A stretch of 13,535 nucleotides of DNA from DALYDP01 sp964348685 (GCA_964348685.1 CAYGDM010000033.1:1-13535); one strand, 5' to 3'; positions 5,484 to 12,093 are shown, numbered from the stretch's first letter. A program made the numbers and translations. Notes: generated by a model not told the origin, from the letters alone.

Positions 5484-6422
5484 TCACAGAACTGATTCAA
5501 GTTGTACGATCTCGCGCATCGCGAAGCTACACTCGGTCGCTGTGGCAATGCTGGAGAGTGAGCCGCATCGTTCGTGTGCGACATTAATGTTCTCGGCTGA
5601 AACGGTAAATATCTTTTCGGCGACTCCGAGCATGCACGCACGCCGAAATTCGATGGGAACTGCCATGCAGTGATCGGCTGTTACATCGAATGATTCTCTC
5701 CCTGGAAGGTATAGTCTATAGGCGACATCCGCCGCGAAGCATGTTGCTTGATAGTGATGCTGCAGCTCCCCGCACGGCAAGCGTCGAGTTCCAGCAGGCA
5801 TGTGCGAGTGCCCGCCCGTGCCGTACTCACCTGTTGAATACTCCATCATGACGCCGCTGGCACAGTCTTGGGACATGGCTCTGTCATCGCAGAATTCCAG
5901 GAGCGCCGACAGATCTCCTCTCATTTTCGCGGCAATTTCATGGCCGACGGCATGGACGCAATTTCGGTACGACACGTGCTCATTGAGTGCAAAATCACAA
6001 AGGGAAAAGAGCTGTTCAACTTGCACGTCATCATGATGAAGTTCGATGTGCTCCATCATGAAACCGTGCATGCAGCCTTGTTTGAACGATGTTCCGCACC
6101 ATTGGAAGGCATCTGTCGGTGAAATGCTTTGCTGCGCTAACTGCATTCCAATTGCGTGAACGATCGGAGAAAATATCCGCGGGTCGTCCGAAATGTCGCG
6201 CTTCTTCAGTAGATCGACCGTTTCCTCGAACAACGCTTTTACATTCTCCGGATGTTCGTCTGCGTACAAAAGGAACGAAGCTGTAATACATTGTTCCCGA
6301 TCAGCGGAACACGAAAGAAGCATCTCGCGTGCCGGCGTGGAAGAACAGGCGACTGTAAAAATCGAGAGAACCGCAACGGCCGATGCGCTGAGAGAGGTGC
6401 GCATGCACGCATTCTGTTTCAT
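5484..6422 (-). CDS. Cys-pair repeat lipoprotein (about eight ~36-residue repeats), function unknown
   Basis: 312 residues. The N-terminus MKQNACMRTSLSASAVAVLS leads to IFTVAC, a somewhat atypical lipobox with lipidated Cys at 26. The mature part contains seven Cys pairs: 38/45, 109/117, 142/155, 178/187, 217/228, 252/263, 286/298. An eighth, Cys-less unit lies at about 87 (IVHAIG, matching CVHAVG at 155). The second Cys is typically followed by x-x-G/A and a helix (GCMHGFMMEH, NCVHAVGHEI, DCASGVMMEY, ACMLGVAEKI). His residues cluster in repeats 3 and 4 (GCMHG, ELHHDD, CVHAVGH). This suggests an alpha-alpha solenoid stapled by disulfides, reminiscent of Sel1-like Hcp proteins but with different spacing. 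ATG 6422 is chosen because the -10 box lies upstream of it and would lie inside the longer frame starting at 6440. First gene of an envelope operon. Confidence 0.8.
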   Translation of the reverse strand: MKQNACMRTSLSASAVAVLSIFTVACSSTPAREMLLSCSADREQCITASFLLYADEHPENVKALFEETVDLLKKRDISDDPRIFSPIVHAIGMQLAQQSISPTDAFQWCGTSFKQGCMHGFMMEHIELHHDDVQVEQLFSLCDFALNEHVSYRNCVHAVGHEIAAKMRGDLSALLEFCDDRAMSQDCASGVMMEYSTGEYGTGGHSHMPAGTRRLPCGELQHHYQATCFAADVAYRLYLPGRESFDVTADHCMAVPIEFRRACMLGVAEKIFTVSAENINVAHERCGSLSSIATATECSFAMREIVQLESVL

Positions 6423-6430
6423 TCCGCGCG

Positions 6431-6436
6431 AGTGTA
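6431..6436 (-). promoter_or_regulatory. -10 box of the envelope operon
   Basis: Minus-strand TACACT ends eight bases before the ATG at 6422, again implying a leaderless mRNA. The -35 position falls inside the terminator hairpin at 6444-6470 and has no recognisable hexamer. Confidence 0.5.
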
Positions 6437-6443
6437 GCACGAC

Positions 6444-6470
6444 AAAACGCCCGGATCCGTCCGGGCGTTT
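6444..6470 (-). terminator. intrinsic terminator after the 53-residue membrane protein gene
   Basis: AAACGCCCGGA (6445-6455) and TCCGGGCGTTT (6460-6470) form a perfect 11-bp stem with a four-base loop. Read on the minus strand it ends in TTTT, just downstream of the stop of the 6482-6643 gene and immediately before the promoter of the next operon. Confidence 0.85.
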
Positions 6471-6481
6471 CTGGAGGTCTA

Positions 6482-6643
6482 TTACTGACCGTCCGTGCCG
6501 CCTCCGTTGAGGTCGACGTTGATACCGGGCTGGTCGTTGCCGCCGTTCATTTGCGTAACGGCGAAGTAACCAATGCCAAGAACGACGATGATCGCGATGA
6601 TCGCGACGATAGCGGTCATACCGCTGGATCCGTTGTCCGACAT
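6482..6643 (-). CDS. 53-residue single-TM protein with Gly/Asp-rich tail
   Basis: A short polar N-terminus (MSDNGSSGM), one TM helix (about 9-31, TAIVAIIAIIVVLGIGYFAV), then a tail rich in Gly, Asn and Asp (MNGGNDQPGINVDLNGGGTD). The N-terminal orientation cannot be fixed with certainty; a cytoplasmic start with an external tail is plausible. No known family is assigned. Support comes from its own terminator and the intact TM frame. ATG 6643 is preferred over longer upstream starts, which add unlikely aromatic-rich residues. The bases before the ATG (TCACCTCCTTTTT) are the reverse of a Shine-Dalgarno. Confidence 0.7.
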   Translation of the reverse strand: MSDNGSSGMTAIVAIIAIIVVLGIGYFAVTQMNGGNDQPGINVDLNGGGTDGQ

Positions 6644-6770
6644 AAAAAGGAGGTGAAAGAAATAGAAGTCGTACACCCTGAAGACGAACGAAGCGGAGAA
6701 AACATACACGTGGTAAGGATCGGGCCGCTTGCGCGTCTTCTTGTGCGATTATCCCCTTCCTCCATTTTTT

Positions 6771-7019
6771 ATGGATCTTCTCAGCTTCCTCATCATTGGT
6801 CTCATCGCGGGCTGGATCGCAGACATGCTCGTGAAAGGCAGTCAGTTCGGCCTTCTTGGTGACCTGATCGTCGGCGTAATCGGAGCGTTCATCGGCGGGT
6901 TCATCTTTAATGCGCTCGGCATCGACGCCTACGGCTTGCTCGGCAGCATCGTCATGGCCGTCATCGGAGCGGTGGTGCTCTTGCTCCTGCTCAACGCGTT
7001 CAACAAGCGCAAAGTTTGA
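6771..7019 (+). CDS. GlsB/YeaQ/YmgE-family small membrane protein (transglycosylase-associated)
   Basis: 82 residues, the usual size of this family. Three hydrophobic helices: about 3-21 (LLSFLIIGLIAGWIADMLV), 28-50 (GLLGDLIVGVIGAFIGGFIF) and 57-78 (GLLGSIVMAVIGAVVLLLLL). The motif IIGLIAGWIAD followed by GDLIVGVIGAFIGG is the family signature. Members are inner-membrane proteins often induced by stress; the biochemical role is not established. ATG 6771 is used because the upstream extension is not family-like. The leader is pyrimidine-rich, with a weak candidate extended -10 (TGCGATTAT, 6744-6752). A strong terminator follows. Confidence 0.88.
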   Translation: MDLLSFLIIGLIAGWIADMLVKGSQFGLLGDLIVGVIGAFIGGFIFNALGIDAYGLLGSIVMAVIGAVVLLLLLNAFNKRKV

Positions 7020-7034
7020 TCAATGCCATCATCG

Positions 7035-7072
7035 AAAGGCGTCGTTCATGCGAACGATGCCTTTTATTTTTT
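7035..7072 (+). terminator. intrinsic terminator after the GlsB-like gene
   Basis: AAAGGCGTCGTTC (7035-7047) pairs with GAACGATGCCTTT (7052-7064), 13 bp with one G-U pair and the loop ATGC, followed by TTTATTTTTT. It overlaps the stop codon (7064-7066) of the convergent nucleotidyltransferase gene. Confidence 0.88.
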
Positions 7073-8425
7073 CGATGCGAATTCCGCTACAAATTCCTTC
7101 GCCTCCGCCTTCGTCGTCACGTCCTTCTTCACCTGCGCATCGTGCAGTTTTTTCAGGATTTCACCCACTTCCTCGCCGGGGCGAATACCGAGGATGTCCA
7201 TCACGTCGGCGCCGCTGAGAAGCTGCTTTGGCGGGCGCGGATGACTATCGAGGAACGCGTTGTAATCGCTTACGATCGCGTCATACATTCCGAATTCGGA
7301 TGGCGTCGTACCCGCGATATCAAGCCAGAACACGCGCAGTAAGTCGGCGAACCACGGGTGGAAGTACCAGTGCGCCTTCCGTTCGTCGGACAAATCCGCA
7401 AAGGTCCCCATCGTCATGTGATGGCGGATGAGCCAATCGATTTTCTCCACGCGCTTCTTCGGCGCCTGCCAGCGCTGCAATATTTTCGTTGCGGTGTCTG
7501 CCGACACCGACGCATGATGGTCAAAGCGAATTCTTTCCTTGATGGCGAAGGTCTCTACCTTGCCTATGTCGTGGAACAACGCCGCGAGTCGGACGTCCGC
7601 TTCGTCGTCTGGCCGGAATGCATCGGCGCATTGCAATGTATGGTTCCACACATCTCCTTCGTGGTGGTAATCGGCCGGCTGGGCGACGCCTTTGCATGCG
7701 TAGAGTTCCGAAGCCATCTTTTCGAGAATCCCAAGTTCCCAGAGGTCTTCGAGCGCACGCGACGGTTTCGGCCCAGCAAGCATCTTTTCGAGCTCCTCGA
7801 GCTGGCGCGAACCGGAGAGTCCCGTGATGAGCGCGGCATTCTCGCGGAGAGCCTCATAGGTATCAGGGTGGTACTGCCCGTCCATCATCGCCCGCAAACG
7901 GACGGCGCGCAGCATGCGCAATGCATCGTGCTTCATGCGTGTGGCGGGATCACCGATGAACCGCACGAGTTTTTCTTGAATGTCTTTGAGTCCTTCGGTC
8001 GGATCAAACGTCTCGCATGAAACGGGCTGGTAGTAGATCGCATTCACGGTGAAATCGCGGCGAACGACGTCTTTATCGCGCGTTGAGAATGTCACATTCT
8101 CTGGATGGCGCGCGTTCGACGCATCGCTTTCTTCGCGGAACGTCGTGACTTCAAAGACAAATTTCCCTTGTTTCACGCGCATGCTGCCGAGACTGAGAGG
8201 ATCTTGCTTCGCATCGGCGAATACGCCCTTCATTTTTTCCGGAGTCGCGATGGTCGCGATGTCGATGTCTTTTGGTGTGTTTCCAAGCGCCAGGTCGCGC
8301 GTGCCGCCGCCTACCCACCAGGCTTCGAACCCTGCTTCAGTTAAACGATCAACGACTGCATATGCCGCTTCGCCGTAGGGCGTCGAGAGCAGCCGATCGA
8401 TGGATGCTTTCGGGAGTTCTTTCAC
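7064..8425 (-). CDS. cca: CCA tRNA nucleotidyltransferase / poly(A) polymerase family protein with HD domain
   Basis: 453 residues. The nucleotidyltransferase head has VGGGTRD (38-44) and the metal-binding DID (53-55), then the RRDFTVNAI motif (122-130) and the RNA-binding neck with HDALRMLRAVRL (166-177). A C-terminal HD domain follows (HHEGDVWNHTL about 254-264, LFHDIGK 283-289, further His near 300 and 340). This is the bacterial class II CCA-adding/poly(A) polymerase architecture. Specificity (CCA addition, repair only, or tailing) cannot be decided; both tRNAs in this window already encode CCA, so repair or A-tailing is plausible. The start is a GTG at 8425, supported by a promoter whose -10 ends exactly six bases before it. 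It is divergent from the endonuclease IV-like gene. Confidence 0.9.
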   Translation of the reverse strand: MKELPKASIDRLLSTPYGEAAYAVVDRLTEAGFEAWWVGGGTRDLALGNTPKDIDIATIATPEKMKGVFADAKQDPLSLGSMRVKQGKFVFEVTTFREESDASNARHPENVTFSTRDKDVVRRDFTVNAIYYQPVSCETFDPTEGLKDIQEKLVRFIGDPATRMKHDALRMLRAVRLRAMMDGQYHPDTYEALRENAALITGLSGSRQLEELEKMLAGPKPSRALEDLWELGILEKMASELYACKGVAQPADYHHEGDVWNHTLQCADAFRPDDEADVRLAALFHDIGKVETFAIKERIRFDHHASVSADTATKILQRWQAPKKRVEKIDWLIRHHMTMGTFADLSDERKAHWYFHPWFADLLRVFWLDIAGTTPSEFGMYDAIVSDYNAFLDSHPRPPKQLLSGADVMDILGIRPGEEVGEILKKLHDAQVKKDVTTKAEAKEFVAEFASKK

Positions 8426-8431
8426 CTCTCA

Positions 8432-8460
8432 AGAATAGCGCGCATCCACTACACTGTCTC
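8432..8460 (-). promoter_or_regulatory. promoter of the nucleotidyltransferase gene
   Basis: Minus strand: GAGACA (8460-8455), a 17-bp spacer, TATTCT (8437-8432), then six bases to GTG 8425. The predicted +1 is the first base of the start codon. The -35 covers the last -10 base and discriminator of the divergent promoter. Confidence 0.65.
8450..8455 (+). promoter_or_regulatory. -10 box of the endonuclease IV-like gene
   Basis: TACACT followed by GTCTCC and then ATG 8462, a six-base discriminator that places +1 on the start codon. The same 12-mer precedes secG. No good -35 is visible at 16-18 bp. Confidence 0.6.
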
Positions 8461-8461
8461 C

Positions 8462-9286
8462 ATGCTTCGTTTTGCTTGTCCCGGCACACCGAAATCGACG
8501 CCCGGTTCGGGCGGGACGCTCGCCGGCCTGAAGCACGCCAAATCGCTCGGCATCGACGCCATGGAAATCGAATGGGTACAAAGCGTGCCGAAGAATGCGG
8601 AGCACGTCGCGGCCGTCGGAAAAATTGCACAGGAACTCGATATCGCGCTCACGATCCACGCGCCGTACTTTATCAACCTCAATTCCGCCGAAAAAGAAAA
8701 GATCGTCGCGAGCGAGAAGCGGATCACGGACGCCTTGGCGATGGCACAGGTGTGCGGAGCGGTATCGGTCTGCGTGCACGCGGCGTTCAACGGCGGTGCC
8801 GATTCACAAACAGTCACCGACAGCGTGCGCCGCGCGACGGAACGCATTCTGAAGAATAAACAAAAACTGTTTCCCGATGTGAACCTCGCCTACGAAACAA
8901 TGGGGAAGCATAGCCAATGGGGCACGCTCGATGAAACGCTGGAGATCTGCAAGGAATTCGATCTGTACCCCTGCGTCGACACAGCGCACATGCACGCGCG
9001 CGCAAACGGCGGCATGAATACGGAACAAGAATTCGACGACCTCTTCGATCAATACGCGAAAGTCCTCGGCAAGAAATCGCTCCAAAACATGCACCTGCAC
9101 TACTCCGGCATCGCGTACGGCGAGAAAGGCGAGAAACATCACCTCACGTTCGAAGAGAGCGATGCCGACTGGAAAGGATTGCTCCGCGTGCTCAAGAAGC
9201 GCGGCGTTGGAGGGATCCTCGTCTGCGAATCGCCCGCGATGGAAGACGACACACTGCTGCTGAAGCGGCAGTACGAGCGATCGTGA
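8462..9286 (+). CDS. nfo: endonuclease IV-family protein (AP endonuclease, TIM barrel)
   Basis: 274 residues, near the family length. Endonuclease IV cuts DNA 5' to abasic sites using three metal ions. The ligand set can be matched to E. coli Nfo: H66 (TIHAPYF) to H69, H106 (CVHAAF) to H109, E145 (LAYETMG) to E145, D173 and H176 (CVDTAH) to D179/H182, H211 or H213 (MHLHYSG) to H216, E224 and H226 (GEKHH) to D229/H231, E256 (LVCESP) to E261. The one substitution is Glu for Asp229. The N-terminus (CPGTPKSTPGSGG) also fits a TIM barrel start. The family includes sugar isomerase-like relatives, but the full metal site and GEKGEKHH favour the nuclease. The next gene begins 47 bases downstream with its own promoter. 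Confidence 0.82.
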   Translation: MLRFACPGTPKSTPGSGGTLAGLKHAKSLGIDAMEIEWVQSVPKNAEHVAAVGKIAQELDIALTIHAPYFINLNSAEKEKIVASEKRITDALAMAQVCGAVSVCVHAAFNGGADSQTVTDSVRRATERILKNKQKLFPDVNLAYETMGKHSQWGTLDETLEICKEFDLYPCVDTAHMHARANGGMNTEQEFDDLFDQYAKVLGKKSLQNMHLHYSGIAYGEKGEKHHLTFEESDADWKGLLRVLKKRGVGGILVCESPAMEDDTLLLKRQYERS

Positions 9287-9298
9287 GGCTGGAACGCG

Positions 9299-9325
9299 TT
9301 GACACTCCCCTGCGTGAGGGATAAT
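9299..9325 (+). promoter_or_regulatory. promoter of the DUF1501 gene
   Basis: Perfect TTGACA (9299-9304), a 15-bp spacer and GATAAT (9320-9325), or ATAATC with a 16-bp spacer. The ATG at 9334 begins eight bases later, so a leaderless mRNA is predicted. Confidence 0.65.
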
Positions 9326-9333
9326 CCTTGTCC

Positions 9334-10584
9334 ATGCGCATGGGCCCCTCGGGCGGCACGCGAAGCGATCGAAGACTGTTCCTCAGCCTTGCGGGTACCG
9401 CGACGGCTGGGGCGCTTCTTCGCGATACGCTCCCGGGCATTCCGGAGCTTGCCGCGGCGGAAACGACGCGTTCGGAGGTGAGGAACGCGATCATCGTGGT
9501 TCTCGGGGGCGGGGCGAGCCAGCTCGACACGTGGGATTACAAGCCCGACGCGCCCTCGGAAATCCGTGGGCCCTACGCACCGATCAAAACGAAGACCGGC
9601 GACGCGGTGTTCGGCGAATTATGCCCCGCGCTCGCGTCGATCAACGATCGATTCGCGCTCATACGTTCCGGTACGACGTTCGAGGCGGGATCACACCTGG
9701 GTGGCTATGAAAACTGGCTGAAAGCAAACGGCGAACACTACGTGACGACGCTCGGCAGGAAGGCACCGGAGATTCCGTACGTGAACATGGTCGGGCCGTG
9801 GGTGTTTCCGCTCATGGAAGCCGAGCACCGCAACCGCATGGAGTTGCATCAAGCCCTCCGCTTCGAATGGGACAAGGACCGCGGCGAAGTGGTGATGCAG
9901 TCGCTCCAAGGAACGCATGACGTCTCCCCTACGCGACTAAGCGAACGTTTGGACCTTCGGAAGTCGCTCGACTCGCTGCCGGCGTACAGCGAACCGATGG
10001 GGCGGAAGCACGATTTTGATGAAAAGGCGGAGTCGCTGCTCCGCGGAAGCTCGCTGAAACGGATGCGCGCGATTTGGCAATCTCCTCGCAAGCACGTCGA
10101 CGAGTTCGGTGATAATCCGTACGGCGGTATGTTCGAGGCGGCCGCGCGGATGGCCGACCCCGACGAAGGAAACACACGGTTGGTCGTGATCGAAACCGGC
10201 GAGTTCGACCATCATTTGGACCTGGAAGAACGCTTAACGAGTGTCATGCCAAGCGTCGACCAGGCGCTTGCGGCGCTCATCACGCGGTACGGCGACAGGC
10301 TTGTGATCGCCGCGCGCGGAGAATTCGGCCGTACGCCGAGATTCCAGGGAACAAGTCTTTTCAAGCCGGGGCGCGATCATTTCCCGATTCACTCCGAAAT
10401 ACTCGCCGGTCCGACGATTGAACCGCAAACGTACGGCTCGACCACGAGGAAGGGCGACAGTTTGGTGGACGAATCGTTCGAAGTGACAAACCGTGCGTTT
10501 GCACACACATTCCTGCGTGCGACCGGCGACATTCCTGCAGACTCGCGGAACCGCGACGAAAGTATCTCGGGACTGGTACGGTGA
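9334..10584 (+). CDS. Tat-exported DUF1501 (sulfatase-like) protein
   Basis: 416 residues. A twin-arginine signal sits at residues 11-29 (SDRRLFLSLAGTATAGALL) with likely cleavage after LAAA near 42. DUF1501 hallmarks follow: IIVVLGGGASQLDTWDYKPD (about 53-72, an alkaline-phosphatase-fold metal motif), EIRGPYAPI, LCPALASINDRFALIRS, then VIETGEFDHHLD and, near the end, AARGEFGRTPRFQG and KPGRDHFP. Members are related to the sulfatase/phosphatase fold; the substrate is unknown and many members have no assayed activity. The protein should act outside the cytoplasmic membrane. DUF1501 genes are often next to DUF1800 or DUF1553 genes, but none is seen here. ATG 9334 is chosen over TTG 9328 from promoter spacing; ATG 9340 is also possible. 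It converges on the next gene with seven bases between stops. Confidence 0.88.
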   Translation: MRMGPSGGTRSDRRLFLSLAGTATAGALLRDTLPGIPELAAAETTRSEVRNAIIVVLGGGASQLDTWDYKPDAPSEIRGPYAPIKTKTGDAVFGELCPALASINDRFALIRSGTTFEAGSHLGGYENWLKANGEHYVTTLGRKAPEIPYVNMVGPWVFPLMEAEHRNRMELHQALRFEWDKDRGEVVMQSLQGTHDVSPTRLSERLDLRKSLDSLPAYSEPMGRKHDFDEKAESLLRGSSLKRMRAIWQSPRKHVDEFGDNPYGGMFEAAARMADPDEGNTRLVVIETGEFDHHLDLEERLTSVMPSVDQALAALITRYGDRLVIAARGEFGRTPRFQGTSLFKPGRDHFPIHSEILAGPTIEPQTYGSTTRKGDSLVDESFEVTNRAFAHTFLRATGDIPADSRNRDESISGLVR

Positions 10585-10591
10585 CGAAAAT

Positions 10592-10966
10592 TTATAATTT
10601 AATGATATTCCACAGATCGGCCGCGGCCTTACGGACGCCGTCCACGAGGTACTGCGTCGTGTGATCGACGGGCGTAATCTTTTTCGGAATGTGCAATCTA
10701 TAGACGGAGTTCATCGTTTCTACCAAGTACGTTTCATTCCCTTCGTCAGTGATGCGCTCAATCCGCGACGTGGTCGTCCGTGGACCGCCTTTCGGGCTGA
10801 CAAATTGCATGCTTTCGTCTTTCGCGACGTCCCCAATCACTTTCATGTCGACCGGATCATCGAAAAACAACTTCCCATTTTGCCGCTTGAGGCTGCGTTG
10901 AATTTGGAATACGCGTTCTCCTTCGATGATCGTTTCAGGAGTTTCGAGATGTGTGTGTTTGTTCAT
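10592..10966 (-). CDS. hypothetical protein (124 residues)
   Basis: No family is recognised. The protein is soluble in appearance, with no signal peptide, TM segment or Cys. A beta-rich middle (about 15-95) includes ERVFQIQRSLKRQNGKLFF, MKVIGDVAKDESMQFVS, TTSRIERITDEGNETYLVET and NSVYRLHIPK, and a C-terminal helix ends DLWNIIKL. The repeated short strands suggest a small barrel. It is transcribed divergently from gap from a near-consensus promoter (TATAAT, 17-bp spacer), so it is probably well expressed. The -10 ends nine bases before the ATG and no Shine-Dalgarno is present. Confidence 0.75.
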   Translation of the reverse strand: MNKHTHLETPETIIEGERVFQIQRSLKRQNGKLFFDDPVDMKVIGDVAKDESMQFVSPKGGPRTTTSRIERITDEGNETYLVETMNSVYRLHIPKKITPVDHTTQYLVDGVRKAAADLWNIIKL

Positions 10967-10975
10967 ATAGATAGT

Positions 10976-11004
10976 ATTATAGCATAAATATGATTAAGAG
11001 TCGA
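10976..11004 (-). promoter_or_regulatory. promoter of the 124-residue gene
   Basis: Minus strand: TCGACT (11004-10999), a 17-bp spacer, perfect TATAAT (10981-10976), nine bases to ATG 10966. Confidence 0.75.
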
Positions 11005-11028
11005 CATGCACAAAACGGCCAACGGCAC

Positions 11029-11034
11029 TATAGT
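11029..11034 (+). promoter_or_regulatory. candidate -10 box of gap
   Basis: TATAGT, giving a predicted start near 11041 and a leader of about 22 bases. That leader is almost pure pyrimidine and has no Shine-Dalgarno. TCGACA at 11001-11006 is 22 bp upstream, too far for a standard -35. Confidence 0.45.
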
Positions 11035-11062
11035 ATCGGTTCGATTTCCCTTCCCCACTCCC

Positions 11063-12073
11063 ATGAACCTCGCTATTAACGGTTTCGGCCGCATCGGTCG
11101 CCAAGCGCTCCGCATCATCCGCGAGAAGCACCCGAACGTGAAGGTTGTGCTCATCAACGATCTCACCGATCCCGCGACGCTCGCGCACCTCTACACGTTC
11201 GACTCGACGTACGGCAACGCGCACGAAGACGCGACGGCCGTTGAGAACGGCATCAAGATTGGATCCGACACGATCCGCATCACTGCCATCAAAAACCCCG
11301 CGGAACTTCCGCACGGCGAAATGAAAGTCGACGTCGTGCTCGAGTGCACGGGCTTCTTCGCGAGCAAGGAAGGTGCGACCCAGCACATCACGGCCGGTGC
11401 GAAGAAAGTCATTATGTCGGCCCCGTCCAAGGACAAAATCGACGGTACGTTCTGCCTCGGCGTGAACGCGGATCTCTACGATCCCGCCACGATGCACGTC
11501 ATCAGCAACGCGTCGTGCACCACGAACTGCCTCTCGCCGATGGCAAAGGTGCTCAACGACACGTTCGGCATCGAATCGGGCCTCATGACGACGGTCCACA
11601 GCTACACGAACGACCAGAATCTCCTCGACCTGCCGCACAAGGATCTCCGCCGCGCGCGCGCCGCCGCATTGAGCATCATCCCGGCGAGCACAGGCGCCGC
11701 GAAAGCGATCGGCGAAGTCATCCCCGAGCTGTCCGGCAAGCTGCACGGCGTGGCGCTGCGCGTCCCAACGCCGACCGGTTCGATCACGGACCTCACGATC
11801 GTGACGACGAAGCCCGCGACGGTCGAAGCAGTCCTCGCAGCGTTCGACGATTACGCGAAGAAGAACCCGGGCATCCTGCGCGTCGAGCGCCGCCCGATCG
11901 TTTCCAGGGACATCGTGGGCGACAGTCACTCGTGCATCATCGACGCGGAACTCACGGAAGTGAAGCCTGCTGGCACAGGCAGCCTTGTGAAGGCATTCGG
12001 TTGGTACGACAACGAGTGGGGCTACGCGAACCGCTTGGTCGAAATGGCGGAGTTCGTGGGTTCCAAGCTCTGA
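11063..12073 (+). CDS. gap: glyceraldehyde-3-phosphate dehydrogenase
   Basis: 336 residues, full length. It oxidises glyceraldehyde-3-phosphate to 1,3-bisphosphoglycerate in glycolysis. The NAD-binding start is NLAINGFGRIGRQ (2-14), and D33 in VLINDLTD favours NAD over NADP. The catalytic motif SNASCTTNCLSP holds Cys152, with His179 in TTVHSYTNDQ. The phosphate-site motifs (RRARAAALSIIPASTGAAKA) and the C-terminal WYDNEWGYANRL are intact. ATG 11063 is chosen because the family starts directly at this strand; the in-frame upstream ATG at 11006 adds 19 unrelated residues and lies before the -10 box. It converges on dnaK and shares a repeat-derived terminator. Confidence 0.98.
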   Translation: MNLAINGFGRIGRQALRIIREKHPNVKVVLINDLTDPATLAHLYTFDSTYGNAHEDATAVENGIKIGSDTIRITAIKNPAELPHGEMKVDVVLECTGFFASKEGATQHITAGAKKVIMSAPSKDKIDGTFCLGVNADLYDPATMHVISNASCTTNCLSPMAKVLNDTFGIESGLMTTVHSYTNDQNLLDLPHKDLRRARAAALSIIPASTGAAKAIGEVIPELSGKLHGVALRVPTPTGSITDLTIVTTKPATVEAVLAAFDDYAKKNPGILRVERRPIVSRDIVGDSHSCIIDAELTEVKPAGTGSLVKAFGWYDNEWGYANRLVEMAEFVGSKL

Positions 12074-12093
12074 ATCGCCCCCCATCGATCATG

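Noticed and set aside
4067..6440. Genomic island integrated at tRNA-Ile with the 3' fragment as the distal att site
   Set aside because: The fragment is only about 100 bases from the intact tRNA and no integrase or mobility gene is present, so the operon is not bracketed; a local duplication fits better.
6646..6862. Plus-strand gene using the perfect AAGGAGGTG motif at 6648-6655
   Set aside because: No ATG lies at a usable distance, the frame reads into the GlsB-like gene out of frame, and no other gene in the window uses an SD; it is the complement of the 53-residue gene's leader.
10585..10604. Terminator hairpin in the AT-rich gap between the DUF1501 gene and the 124-residue gene
   Set aside because: Only a five-base AT stem (AAATT/AATTT) can form; too weak to call.
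10994..12085. 363-residue minus-strand open frame opposite gap
   Set aside because: Low-complexity Arg/Val/Asp/Ala composition typical of an antisense shadow; gap is certain.
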